A stretch of DNA of 64,000 nt. Source: Arthrobacter sunyaminii (lineage in GTDB: Bacteria; Actinomycetota; Actinomycetes; Actinomycetales; Micrococcaceae). The notes under the pieces are model-generated. The model had not been told where the DNA came from. It worked only from the letters and a program-made list of their open reading frames with translations, and ran no database searches. Position 1 is the first letter of the stretch. Every line of letters starts with the position of its first letter. The DNA lies in assembly GCF_018866305.1 (NCBI RefSeq), contig NZ_CP076456.1:1674001-1738000 (forward strand), given 5' to 3'. A program made the translations under genes and the position numbers. This document shows positions 17,096 to 26,056 of this stretch, piece after piece.

Positions 17096-17386
17096 TCAGG
17101 AGGGTTTGTTGTCTTTTCCGTCCAGCCACAGGGCGTCGGATTCATCCCGGTGGGAGCCTTCCGTTCCCACGTGCTTGGCATCAATGTCGGGACCCTTTTT
17201 GATAATGTGCACCACAGCCATGCCATGACCTCGGCCGAGACCGTAGTCCGTTTTGAGCCATTCGAGGATCTCGCCGGCTTTCACTTCCGGGGCGTCAAGA
17301 CCTTTGTCTTTTGCGAGCTGAAGAAGCTGGCGGGGCGTAAGGCCGGTTTTGTCTTCAACGGCGTCGAGGTAGGCCTGGAATGACAT
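17096..17386 (-). CDS. DUF4287 domain protein
   Basis: A 96-residue cytoplasmic protein. SFQAYLDAVEDKTGLTPRQL…GLDAPEVKAGEILEWLKTDYGLGRGHGMA matches the DUF4287 pattern (…T-x-E-I-x-x-WLK-x-DYGLGRGHAMA-V). Function unknown. GAAGGA before the ATG at 17386 supports this start over a longer frame. It converges on the regulator gene; only 27 bp separate the two stops. Confidence 0.85.
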   Translation of the reverse strand: MSFQAYLDAVEDKTGLTPRQLLQLAKDKGLDAPEVKAGEILEWLKTDYGLGRGHGMAVVHIIKKGPDIDAKHVGTEGSHRDESDALWLDGKDNKPS

Positions 17387-17531
17387 GGCGTGTCCTTCGT
17401 TCCGGTTGTCGCGGCAGGAAACGTTCAGGAGGGTCACATGCTGACGCTAGTGACGCATACAGAGGGGGTCAAGGCCGTTTGGAGTGTGGCGATGACGCGC
17501 GCTGGTGACTAGCCGCGGTGTTAGCACCAAG
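17387..17531. other. Intergenic, nothing recognised
   Basis: Between the DUF4287 start and repeat copy 3. It must hold the DUF4287 promoter on the minus strand, but I cannot assign boxes with confidence. Confidence 0.4.
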
Positions 17532-17632
17532 CGCCGGACGGACTGGGTTAGGCGGCTTTAATAATCCCTGCGAGCTCTGCGAGCTGGGGATTTTCGTTGC
17601 CGCCGTTCCGGTCCGCCCGGCGCGCACCAAGG
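17532..17632 (-). repeat. Palindromic repeat, copy 3 (inverted)
   Basis: Reverse complement of copies 1 and 2. The arms are 17552-17568 (GCGGCTTTAATAATCCC) and 17587-17603 (GGGATTTTCGTTGCCGC). Homology extends over both flanks, from GCCGGACGG…GGGTTAGG on the left to CGCGCACCAAGGC on the right. It lies at the left edge of the polysaccharide island. Confidence 0.85.
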
Positions 17633-17662
17633 CCCGATATCAGCGAGACAGGAGCGGACGCC

Positions 17663-17698
17663 CAACGTTGCCCTGTTCTAGTTCCGCATACCCGTCAC
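17663..17698 (+). pseudogene. Aldo/keto reductase 3'-end scrap
   Basis: AACGTTGCCCTGTTCTAG followed by TTCCGCATACCCGTCAC matches the last codons and stop of the intact reductase plus the next bases (4617-4653). It is on the + strand, although the repeat beside it is inverted compared with the intact locus. Confidence 0.65.
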
Positions 17699-17866
17699 CG
17701 GTGACTGTGGCGGAAGGACAGCGGGCAACGCCGAGCATCGATAGGATCCGGTGATCGGAATAACGACGACACTCTGGCGAGCGAGCACCAGACCGGGAGA
17801 GGATGCACCTAGGTTCCCGGACAAGGCGGACAAGGCTGCACTCAGGGATGCTTGGTGGGAGAAAGT

Positions 17867-19156
17867 ATGAAGAAGCAGTTCTGCCTGGTCGCTGCGTCAT
17901 GCCTAGCTGTCACGGGATGCGTGATATTTCCGGGGTCGGCCCCGAAGGCAGAAGTCCCGCAGGTACGGCCCGTGGACGGAGGAATCGACTACTACGAGCA
18001 ATTCGGTAACTCGCTGCCCTCCTCGCCGGCTTACTTTCCGGTGGGAGTTTGGATGGAAAGCGTGATCGAGCCGGGCGATGTTGTTGTTGATCAGAACATT
18101 GGGCTGAACACCTACGCAGGGTTGACCTCAAATTCCGATATCAAACAAGTGATAGACGAAGGATCCTACGCCATCACAGGGTGGCCCGCTCCGGAAGCCG
18201 CAGGGTACATGCTTGCCGACGAGGTGGACATGTGGGCGGGACCAGGTTCTGCATCGTGGAGCGGACACTACCCAGGCGAGGGCGACGTCTGCGACCCTCC
18301 GGCCGCGCAGTGCGGGTTCACGGTCCAGAAGGAGCTACTCGACGCGGCGCCTCCCGGAGCCTTGCTGTACACGAACTACGGCAAAGGAGTTACCTTCTGG
18401 GAGTCGGACGCTGAGGCACGCCGATTCGTCAATGACTTTCAAGACGTGGTGTCTGCGGATAACTACTGGTTCACAGATCCCTTCATCTGTGGCCCGAGCG
18501 AGGGCGGTGCCGCTCTCAATGGTGGTGCCGAGCTTCCAGCTCAGGACTGTCGTCTAGCCAAGAACTACGGCTGGACAGTCGAACGGGTAAGAGCCCTGGT
18601 AGATCCTCGTGGTAGCAAGCCCGTCTGGGCGCTGATCGAAGTGGGCCACCCCTTCCAGGAAAGTCGTGGCGGCTTCATCGAGGGGCCCCAGATCAGGGCC
18701 GCGGTCTGGAGCAGCCTGATCCATGGGGCGCGTGGGATCGTGTATTTCAACCATAGTTTTGGTGGCGACTGTGTGTCGCAGCACGTCCTCCGAGAGAGCT
18801 GCGGGGATATGGTCCGCCCCTGGGTGGAGGCTGTGAATCGGCAGATTAAGGACCTGGCTCCGGTACTCAACGCTCCTTTCGTTGATGACTTCGTTTCAAG
18901 TAGTCAAGGCGTGGACGTGGCGGCGAAACTGCACGACGGCGGCCTGTATCTTATGGCGGGGTCGACGATCAGTGGCCCGCAGAGGGTTGAGATGAAATTG
19001 GCGTGCGGTGAGGCTCAGACTGCGGTCGTCATTGGAGAGGGCCGAAGCGTTCCCATCTCCAACAACACCTTTCATGATGATTTCGCGGACGCCAATGCCG
19101 TGCATCTCTACCAACTAGTCGGAGGGGATGCCTGCGGCCTTACTGGGGGGTCTTGA
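17867..19156 (+). CDS. Lipoprotein with glycoside-hydrolase-like TIM-barrel domain
   Basis: A 429-residue exported lipoprotein: MKKQFCLVAASCLAVTGC gives a lipobox with Cys18. The rest reads like a GH-type (β/α)8 barrel: YFPVGVWMESV, LNTYAGLTS, GYMLADEVDMWAG (candidate acid residues), LYTNYGKG, DNYWFTDP, PVWALIEVGHPFQ, and WSSLIHGARGIVYFNHSFGGDC. The substrate is unknown. As first gene of the polysaccharide arm it may trim or remodel the exported polymer at the membrane. GGTGGGA before ATG 17867 is preferred over a TTG five codons earlier. Confidence 0.75.
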   Translation: MKKQFCLVAASCLAVTGCVIFPGSAPKAEVPQVRPVDGGIDYYEQFGNSLPSSPAYFPVGVWMESVIEPGDVVVDQNIGLNTYAGLTSNSDIKQVIDEGSYAITGWPAPEAAGYMLADEVDMWAGPGSASWSGHYPGEGDVCDPPAAQCGFTVQKELLDAAPPGALLYTNYGKGVTFWESDAEARRFVNDFQDVVSADNYWFTDPFICGPSEGGAALNGGAELPAQDCRLAKNYGWTVERVRALVDPRGSKPVWALIEVGHPFQESRGGFIEGPQIRAAVWSSLIHGARGIVYFNHSFGGDCVSQHVLRESCGDMVRPWVEAVNRQIKDLAPVLNAPFVDDFVSSSQGVDVAAKLHDGGLYLMAGSTISGPQRVEMKLACGEAQTAVVIGEGRSVPISNNTFHDDFADANAVHLYQLVGGDACGLTGGS

Positions 19157-19274
19157 CGAAGGATAAAGGGTCCTAGCCAGAGATCACCATGGAAGCTACA
19201 TTTAGTCCCGTACCAGGGGTGTGACACAATCGGGCCGATTCTGGGGGTCTGTCTCTGTTCCGAGGGGCACAGAA

Positions 19275-21941
19275 ATGCAAAAAGTGATATTGGGCGGCGT
19301 TCGAGTCGACTTGTTGGACATCGACGATGTTGTTCGACAGATCGCCTCCACAGCGGAGGGCGACGCCGTGGTGTCGAACACCGGTCCGTTGGCCGTCATC
19401 TCGGCGAACTTGGATCACATCGCGCACTTCGGCACCGACGGGCGCTGGTTTGACACTCTCGGCGACCGCCTCTGCACTGATGACTCCGGCAACGCACAGT
19501 GGCTGACATTATTGGACGGAGCCCCGCTGGTCGCCGAAGCAAACCGGCTGACTGGCCGTTCGTGGCCTCGGCTCGCGGGCAGCGATTTGATCGGGCCGCT
19601 CCTCGATGAGGCTGAAGCTCGAGGGACGGTCGTTGGGTTCCTGGGCGGGACACGTCTGATTCAGCGGCTCCTCTCCAGAAATCTCACACGAACCAGGCCT
19701 GCTTTGATTGTCGGAGGGCTGTGGTCGCCTGATCGTTCAGCTCTTACCGATCCCGAGGTGTGCCGTGATCTCGCGGAATCTATCAAAGCTGCGCAGGTGC
19801 AACTATTGGTTGTCGGTTTGGGTAAACCCCGGCAGGAATTATGGATCGCCGAGTACGGCCCGCTAACAGGTGCGAATGTTCTCCTCGCTTTCGGGGCAGT
19901 TGTGGACTTTCTCGCAGGAAGTATCGGACGTGCCCCTCACTGGGCTAGTGCCAGAGGTTTGGAGTGGGTCTGGCGGCTGGCACTGGAACCGCGCCGATTG
20001 GCCCGGAGGTACTTGATTGACGATCCTCCCAGCTACTTCCATATGCGCCGGAATAGCTCGCTTTCCTCCGCCGCGGATGGATCGATTCAACGCGAAGGTC
20101 ATCGTGAAACCGTTCATTTCAGTGACGAGGGGACTCCGGATGGTTCGTTCGTTGCTATAGGAGATCCGGCAGACGTTGTGGTCTGCATTGTGACGTACAA
20201 CAGCAGTGCGTTGTTGGACCCTCTTGTCGCCGGTCTGCGAGGTGAAGCCCGGAACCTTCGGCTCCGCGTCGTGGTCGCGGAGAACGATTCGTCGGATGGA
20301 ACACTTGAAGCGCTTTCGAAGTACCCCGATATTATAGTTGTTCCGACAGGCGGAAATCTGGGCTATGCAGCGGGCATCAACGCTGCCCGGCGCTTTGCCG
20401 ACCGTGACGAAGCGATTCTCGTGCTAAATCCAGACGTGAGAGTTGAACCCGGCGCAATCAGAAGCATGTACCGACGATTGGTTCGAAGCGGTGCGGGCAT
20501 CGTCGTTCCTCAACTACTGGAAAGTGACGGATCCGTTTATCCGTCGCTCCGTCGCGAGCCGACCATTCTCAATGCTCTCGGAGATGCGATTCTTGGTCGC
20601 CGCTTACCGAATCGACCGTGGTGGTTATCCGGCACGGATTATGACCCTGAAAGCTATCGGCATCCGCACCGTTTCCAGTGGGCCACCGGGGCTGCGCTGC
20701 TTGTCCGCGCCGATCTCGCCGAACAGCTCGGTGACTGGGATGAGCAGTTCTTCCTCTACTCGGAAGAAGTTGATTATTTCCGGAGAGCACGGGCAGCAGG
20801 TGCTGGCCTCTGGTTCGAGCCAACAGCCAGGGTGACGCATTGGCGCGGCGGCTCCGGGGTCTCACCCGAGTTGAATGCACTCATGGCGGTCAACCGCATC
20901 CGGTACGCCCGGAAGTATCACTCGAAACCCTATGCGTCCGGCTACCACGCGGTGGTGGTGCTCTCTGAAGCTCTGCGTTGGGCGAAATCCGACCGCCGGG
21001 GCGTTCTGCGGACCGTCCTCGATGACTGTACCTGGGATGCGCTTCCCGGACCGACAGCTTCTGCCAATGCCGCACAGGTCCTCGAGCGCTTTCCCCGTGG
21101 CGCGGTCATCATCCCCGCTCATAATGAAGCGGCCGTCATCGGGCGGACGCTGGCACCTTTGGCGTCCCTGGCAGCTTCCGGGCGCATCGAACTCATCGTT
21201 GCCTGTAATGGATGCACGGATTCGACGGCTGATACCGCGGCAGACTTTGACGGCATCACGGTTATCGAGGTGGAGGAGGCTTCCAAGACCGCAGCTTTGA
21301 ACACCGCGGATGCCCACGCATCCTTATGGCCGAGGGTGTATCTCGATGCGGACATCACAATCTCCCCTGCAGCACTGGGTATGATGCTCGACAGACTCGA
21401 ACGCGGAGACGTACTAGCAGCCCGGCCTGCGTTCCGTTACAACTCCTCGGGCGCCTCATTCATGGTCCGGTCCTACTATCGTGCACGCCGCAGGCTGCCG
21501 TCGACGAAACAAGCCCTGTGGGGCGCCGGCGTTTACGGGCTGACCGAAGCTGGCCATGCCCGTTTTGGTCAATTCCCGTCAGTCACCGCTGATGACCTTC
21601 TCGTCGAAAGGGCCCTCGCCGGAGTACAGAAGGTGATTGTTAATACCCCCCCGGTGAGCGTGCAGACTCCACGAACTCCGGAATCGCTAATGAGTATCTT
21701 GACCAGGAACTACCGGGGAAACGCCGAACTGGATAGTAACGGTCCTGGTGAGGTGGTGAGAAAGGCTCACACCCGTCAGACTCTGCGTGAGCTATTAGCT
21801 TCCATTCGCGGGCCAGCCACCGCTTTTGATGCCATTGTGTATGCCTACTTCACACTCCGCGCGCGCAGCAAAGCATCACAGCGCCCTGTGCGGGGGGAGG
21901 CGGAGGCATGGGAACGGGACGAGAGCAGCAGGCACCAGTAG
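19275..21941 (+). CDS. Three-domain glycosyltransferase: WecG/TagA (GT26) + GT2 + GT2
   Basis: One 888-residue chain carries three transferase domains. Residues ~1-255 are a WecG/TagA/CpsF domain (ILGGVRVDLLDIDDV, VVGLGKPRQELWIAE, FGAVVDFLAGSIGRAP), normally a UDP-ManNAc(A)- or glucosyl-type transferase acting on lipid-linked sugars. Residues ~300-560 are a GT2 domain of rhamnosyltransferase type (VVCIVTYNSS, NLGYAAGIN, VLNPDVRVEPG, EEVDYFRRARAAG). Residues ~609-790 form a second GT2 domain (AVIIPAHNEAAVIGRTL, YLDADI, TADDLLVERAL). Each domain has its main motifs. GAGGGG ahead of ATG 19275 is preferred; a GTG at 19221 is the alternative. The stop overlaps the next gene by 34 bp. Confidence 0.9.
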   Translation: MQKVILGGVRVDLLDIDDVVRQIASTAEGDAVVSNTGPLAVISANLDHIAHFGTDGRWFDTLGDRLCTDDSGNAQWLTLLDGAPLVAEANRLTGRSWPRLAGSDLIGPLLDEAEARGTVVGFLGGTRLIQRLLSRNLTRTRPALIVGGLWSPDRSALTDPEVCRDLAESIKAAQVQLLVVGLGKPRQELWIAEYGPLTGANVLLAFGAVVDFLAGSIGRAPHWASARGLEWVWRLALEPRRLARRYLIDDPPSYFHMRRNSSLSSAADGSIQREGHRETVHFSDEGTPDGSFVAIGDPADVVVCIVTYNSSALLDPLVAGLRGEARNLRLRVVVAENDSSDGTLEALSKYPDIIVVPTGGNLGYAAGINAARRFADRDEAILVLNPDVRVEPGAIRSMYRRLVRSGAGIVVPQLLESDGSVYPSLRREPTILNALGDAILGRRLPNRPWWLSGTDYDPESYRHPHRFQWATGAALLVRADLAEQLGDWDEQFFLYSEEVDYFRRARAAGAGLWFEPTARVTHWRGGSGVSPELNALMAVNRIRYARKYHSKPYASGYHAVVVLSEALRWAKSDRRGVLRTVLDDCTWDALPGPTASANAAQVLERFPRGAVIIPAHNEAAVIGRTLAPLASLAASGRIELIVACNGCTDSTADTAADFDGITVIEVEEASKTAALNTADAHASLWPRVYLDADITISPAALGMMLDRLERGDVLAARPAFRYNSSGASFMVRSYYRARRRLPSTKQALWGAGVYGLTEAGHARFGQFPSVTADDLLVERALAGVQKVIVNTPPVSVQTPRTPESLMSILTRNYRGNAELDSNGPGEVVRKAHTRQTLRELLASIRGPATAFDAIVYAYFTLRARSKASQRPVRGEAEAWERDESSRHQ

Positions 21942-23266
21942 CAGAGGGCGCGCCTCAGCCGTCTGAAGATTCCTACCGGCCGGTTCCGCTCCTTGTACGG
22001 GTTCTAGCGTTCAGCACGTTTTTCTTTCCTTCGAGTATGGTGCTGGCGCCTCTCGGCGCGGTCGGCACCGTACCCATGATCCTCGCCGCCCTCCTGCTGT
22101 TGGTATGGTTTGCGTCGGCGCTTTTCGGGCTGCACGATCCAATTGGAGTGCGTCACCCTGCCCAGATCGGCCCAATCGTCTTTCTCCTTGCAACTTGTCT
22201 TTCCTATGTTGCGTTGTATTCGGGGTGGACGGGTCCGAGCACTGTGGCCGCGCGTGCGTCAGCTGATCGGTGGCTGATCCTCATACTGGTGAGTACAGCT
22301 ATCGCCCTCGTCGTTGCCGAGACGGTCAGAACCATCGGGCACGCACTGGTTCTGGTACGTGCCCTGCTGGGGGGCGCCTACATCTGCAGCGCGGTCGCCC
22401 TCGTGCAGTTCCAATTCGGGACCAATCCGGTGGAGTGGCTGCAGCAGGTGATGCCTGGCTTCACGTACAACGGCGGCGACACGACATTCCAGCAGCGCGG
22501 CGCCCTTGTGAGGGTGGCGGGAACCACTTTCTCGCCGATCGAGTTGGCCGTGGTGTGTTCCATGCTCCTGCCGTTGTCCATCTGGCGCGGCGTCGTCGAC
22601 CCGAGAGGACAGAAGTGGTTGCACTGGTTGGGGACAGCACTTCTGGTGTTCGCCCTGGCGCTGACGGTGTCACGGTCGGGCATTCTCGGGTTCGTGGTTG
22701 CGATGGTGGTTTTCCTGCCCTTCCTCCCTGGGGCTGCCCGGCAATGGGCTCTGGTCGCGGTTCCTGCTGGACTGGCAATTCTATTTCTGAGCGTTCCTGG
22801 GCTCATGGGCACCTTTGCTGGGGCACTAGCCGCTGGTGGGGAGGACCCATCCATCAGCACCCGAACCAACAACTGGCCGCGGGTGGTGGGCTTCTTTGAG
22901 GATCGCCCGTGGTTGGGGAAGGGTCCTGGGAACTACCTACCGGAAAATGCTCTGCACATCCTCGACAATCAGTACTTGAATACCCTTGTGACGATGGGAG
23001 TCGTCGGTCTGCTGGGACTGTGCTGCTATTTTCTCTTTAGCTGCATTTCCGCCGTGATGGCGGCCCAGTTAGCACGAAGTTCTTCACTGAGATCCTTGGC
23101 TGGTGCAGTGGCAGCCGGCGCTGCGGTAGCAACCGTCTGTTCCTTCACCTTCGACTCCATGTCCTTTCCTGTTTTCGCCTTGACCTTCCCTATGTTCGTG
23201 GGACTGTCTGGCGCGGTTTGGCTCATGGTCGCTGAGCAAAAAATATCCGAGACCGGAGGGCACTGA
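21908..23266 (+). CDS. O-antigen ligase/polymerase (Wzy/WaaL-like) membrane protein
   Basis: A 452-residue protein with about 10-11 transmembrane helices. A large loop precedes helices carrying TFSPIELAVVCSMLLPLS and LALTVSRSGILGFVVAM; TVSRSG is the usual Wzy-C/O-antigen ligase hallmark. A second loop with NNWPRVVGFFEDRPWLGKGPGNY…DNQYLNTLVTMGVVG follows, as in PF04932 proteins, where the His/Arg-rich loop handles the polyprenyl-linked glycan. Its likely role is polymerising or attaching repeat units outside the membrane. It overlaps the glycosyltransferase before it and the Wzz-like gene after it (1 bp). Confidence 0.88.
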   Translation: MGTGREQQAPVAEGAPQPSEDSYRPVPLLVRVLAFSTFFFPSSMVLAPLGAVGTVPMILAALLLLVWFASALFGLHDPIGVRHPAQIGPIVFLLATCLSYVALYSGWTGPSTVAARASADRWLILILVSTAIALVVAETVRTIGHALVLVRALLGGAYICSAVALVQFQFGTNPVEWLQQVMPGFTYNGGDTTFQQRGALVRVAGTTFSPIELAVVCSMLLPLSIWRGVVDPRGQKWLHWLGTALLVFALALTVSRSGILGFVVAMVVFLPFLPGAARQWALVAVPAGLAILFLSVPGLMGTFAGALAAGGEDPSISTRTNNWPRVVGFFEDRPWLGKGPGNYLPENALHILDNQYLNTLVTMGVVGLLGLCCYFLFSCISAVMAAQLARSSSLRSLAGAVAAGAAVATVCSFTFDSMSFPVFALTFPMFVGLSGAVWLMVAEQKISETGGH

Positions 23267-24024
23267 TGGATTTATTGGCGGTAGCCAGGGTACTTTGGCG
23301 TTTCAAGCTGTTGGTTCTTCCGGTGATGCTGCTGACTTTCAGCGCCGCAGTCTTTGTCTACCAGTTCGGCCCGCGCTCCTTCGAGTCCACGCTGAGCTAT
23401 GCCATCGTGAATCCAGCCGCGCCTGTGAGTTCCGAAATCGTAGACGCTCCGGCCGCTCAGGGCTTGAACAACGATAATCCCTACCTGCGGTCGTCAGATC
23501 CGAACCTGGTGACAAGCGTCCTGATTACCCGGATGCGGGCTGCTCCCGTCGCTCAAGCGTTGGAGGCTTCGGGGTTGAGCACCGAGTACACGGTGGCCCC
23601 GGGTATTGGTAATTTCATCGTGGATATCACTGGAGAGGGGGCCAGCGCTGAGGAGTCCGTGAGAACCACCACTACGTTGGGGAGACTGCTCGAGGATGAA
23701 CTCTACGCAATGCAAACAATCAACGGAGCGGATAGTCGTTTCTTGTATACGGCACTGGCCGTGGCGCCTCCCGAGCAGGCTACTGAACGCTTCTCCAGTA
23801 GGTTGCGGGCTGTAATTGTGGTTCTACTCGGGGGTTCGGTGCTTCTACTTAGTGCTGTGTCACTTGGACGCGGATTGGAGATCGGGGGCCAACGACGCAA
23901 AGCTACTCATGGAGCCAGGCGGGCACAGTCCGGGGAGGTCAGTCGGCGGAAGTCCCGTAGTACAAAGGACCAAAGGACGCCGGCGGTGTCGGCGCAACTG
24001 ATGGAATCTAGGAGTAATTACTGA
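23266..24024 (+). CDS. Wzz-like chain-length determinant / capsule polymerase regulator
   Basis: A 252-residue protein with one TM helix near the N-terminus (KLLVLPVMLLTFSAAVFVY) and one at about 181-201 (AVIVVLLGGSVLLLSAVSL), enclosing a ~150-residue extracytoplasmic domain. This is the Wzz/YveK topology. There is no tyrosine kinase domain; the cytoplasmic tail is short, basic and Arg/Ser-rich. It probably sets polymer length together with the preceding Wzy-like protein. Its 3' end overlaps the convergent glycosyltransferase gene by 17 bp. Confidence 0.75.
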   Translation: MDLLAVARVLWRFKLLVLPVMLLTFSAAVFVYQFGPRSFESTLSYAIVNPAAPVSSEIVDAPAAQGLNNDNPYLRSSDPNLVTSVLITRMRAAPVAQALEASGLSTEYTVAPGIGNFIVDITGEGASAEESVRTTTTLGRLLEDELYAMQTINGADSRFLYTALAVAPPEQATERFSSRLRAVIVVLLGGSVLLLSAVSLGRGLEIGGQRRKATHGARRAQSGEVSRRKSRSTKDQRTPAVSAQLMESRSNY

Positions 24025-24922
24025 ATTCTGTTAGTGCCTGTCTGCGGTCCTTCAATGAGGTGCCGGACTTAGCCGATATCATGACCGCAACATCTGCTGC
24101 TCGGACGCTGGATAACAGTTGGCCCAGTGTGAACCTGTCCAACGGCACTTCGTCGTAGTGGTTCACACATAGCATGTCGGATGTTGTCTCCCGTCCTGCA
24201 AGTCCTAGTACCTCCTCCACGTAGACCCCGTACAGGACCATCTCCGAAAAATGCAACTCACCACCCACCGCGGTTGCCCACGGGCGACCCGTCGCGGCTT
24301 CTACGCGTTCCAGCATCGCTCGCACAACACTTGGTTGCCATGCGCAGGGCGAGCAGATGTAATCAGGCAAAGGCCCAGGTTCAGCAGGCGGTAATCCAAG
24401 GAGGCGTCTGGCCACTTGATGCCACAGGCGGTGGCGGGGCAACGACTCGTCGACCCCGTCTTCTTTCCGGTACAGCACAACTTCGCCTGAGGGGGCGTAG
24501 GTGCGTGTGTCGACTGGGCGGATGAAAACGATGTCTGAATCGACGAGCAGCACGATATCAACATCAAGGGAGGCCGCCGCTGAGAGCTTGACGATCTGTT
24601 GTGCAATCCAACCTCTGATCGGCGGGTACGGCTTCCGCACATTGAGCCAGATGTTCACCGGGGGGATCGATAGCATGAGCCGCGGCAGGAAGGATCCGGC
24701 TGCATGAAGTGGGGTGCGTTCGCCGGCGAGGGTATCGAAGAGGCCCAGATCATGCCGAGGAACGATGATGTGGTGGGTGACGTCGGCCTCCATGAACCTG
24801 AGGACAGACCGGTTCAGGTCCTCACATATCTCGCGATCCGGAGCGTAGCTTGGTGTTACCACCGCAAGGGTTATCGTCCCCTGTCGGTCCGGAAGGTTCG
24901 CTGCGTTCATGCTTTGATGCAT
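24008..24922 (-). CDS. DUF6492-like glycosyltransferase
   Basis: A 304-residue protein with a GT-A-like fold signature: AVVTPSYAPD at the start, DVDIVLLVDSDIVFIRPV with a DSD metal-binding motif near 130, and ELHFSEMVLYGVYVEEVLG, which matches the E-x-x-LYG pattern of DUF6492 proteins in polysaccharide clusters. Probably transfers a sugar from a nucleotide donor to the growing repeat unit. AGAGGA before ATG 24922 is a good ribosome-binding site. Last gene of the leftward operon, 12 bp after the preceding one. Confidence 0.75.
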   Translation of the reverse strand: MHQSMNAANLPDRQGTITLAVVTPSYAPDREICEDLNRSVLRFMEADVTHHIIVPRHDLGLFDTLAGERTPLHAAGSFLPRLMLSIPPVNIWLNVRKPYPPIRGWIAQQIVKLSAAASLDVDIVLLVDSDIVFIRPVDTRTYAPSGEVVLYRKEDGVDESLPRHRLWHQVARRLLGLPPAEPGPLPDYICSPCAWQPSVVRAMLERVEAATGRPWATAVGGELHFSEMVLYGVYVEEVLGLAGRETTSDMLCVNHYDEVPLDRFTLGQLLSSVRAADVAVMISAKSGTSLKDRRQALTEFSNYS

Positions 24923-24934
24923 CTTGTTCCTCTC

Positions 24935-26056
24935 TCAATTCAGGATGGCCAGTAGCTCGTCCGCCCTGTGTTCCCATGTGTGGTTGGAGGCGAACTTCCG
25001 GCGGCGCGCGTTAAGGGCCTCGTCATCTTTTTCCTCGAGCGCAGCCGTGACGAGATGTGCGAAGAGCGTGGGGTCGCTGCTGACGCGAATGAGATCCGAT
25101 GCAAGCCATCGAACGGATGGTAGGTCCGTGGATACGACAGCGACACCGGCGGCAAGGTACTCGAGTGTTTTGAGAGGGAAACTGGCACGGTTAAAAGCCG
25201 TATCAGCATAGGGAGTGAGTCCAACACCAAGCCGTGCGAGTTCCGCAGGCACCTTCGAAGCCGGGATTGCGTCGAACCAGCTGACGTTGGGTGACCTGAG
25301 AAAGGCAGTCATTCTCGATTGGTAGCCGCGGGTCGCCTCGACCCGCGGTCCTATCACCCGGATATCCACTCCGGTCGAACGTACGGCCTCGAGCACGTTC
25401 AAATCGAGCCTTTCATTGAGCTGTCCGACGACGCCAACGACCGGTTCATGGCGGATCTCCGGTCGTGCTGGGGAGAGCGGTGCGGGACACCCGTTGGGTA
25501 GGACGCGCGGGGAAGGAGTCGTCAACTTCAGCTCGCTGCTGAGTCCGTCGAGTTGCATAGAGAGAAAAGGCGAGACGGTCATGACGACATCGGCGGCCTT
25601 GAGGTTGCTGACCAGCACAGTGTGGACCGCGGCTTTAGAGAACCCAAGCTGCTCCGAGCCTCCTAGCCAGTCATCAGTGACATAAAGGATTTTGGTACCG
25701 GCGAGGTCCTTCGGAAATGACGCCAATGGAAAGGACACAAGGACACCAATCGCCTCCACCTTGATTTCGCTCACCGCATCCAGCACCGCTCGCTCAAGGA
25801 TCGCTGCTGTGAGAACCCGAATCCCAGGTCTGGTTACGCCCGGTGGGGCAATCACACGCACTCGTGTGACGCCGGCCGCTACCTCTGTTATTCGCGGTGT
25901 TTGGGTGCGACGTCCTGGTCGCCAGGGAATAGGAGGATCGATCCATAACACCCGACATCGTTTCGCCACGGCTGTCACGAGGCGCCTGTCCGTACCGGGC
26001 ACTGCCTCGTCCCATCGCGTTCCGGCTATCCACACAAGTACCTCGGAACCCTTCAT
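24935..26056 (-). CDS. Family-4-like glycosyltransferase
   Basis: A 373-residue GT-B protein. The acceptor half reads VLVWIAGTRWDEAVPGTDRRL… and KILYVTDDWLG, and the donor half has VVGVVGQLNERLDLNVLEAV and LGVGLTPYADTAFNRASFPLK followed by TLEYLAAGVAVVST, with the Glu expected in the EX7E region. The pattern resembles TuaH/WsaE-type transferases in exopolysaccharide clusters. Donor and acceptor unknown. Its ATG overlaps the stop of the upstream gene by 4 bp. Confidence 0.88.
   Translation of the reverse strand: MKGSEVLVWIAGTRWDEAVPGTDRRLVTAVAKRCRVLWIDPPIPWRPGRRTQTPRITEVAAGVTRVRVIAPPGVTRPGIRVLTAAILERAVLDAVSEIKVEAIGVLVSFPLASFPKDLAGTKILYVTDDWLGGSEQLGFSKAAVHTVLVSNLKAADVVMTVSPFLSMQLDGLSSELKLTTPSPRVLPNGCPAPLSPARPEIRHEPVVGVVGQLNERLDLNVLEAVRSTGVDIRVIGPRVEATRGYQSRMTAFLRSPNVSWFDAIPASKVPAELARLGVGLTPYADTAFNRASFPLKTLEYLAAGVAVVSTDLPSVRWLASDLIRVSSDPTLFAHLVTAALEEKDDEALNARRRKFASNHTWEHRADELLAILN

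Noticed and set aside
17518..17754. Small open frame running through repeat copy 3
   Set aside because: Translates the inverted repeat and reductase scrap; no ribosome-binding site and no conserved product.
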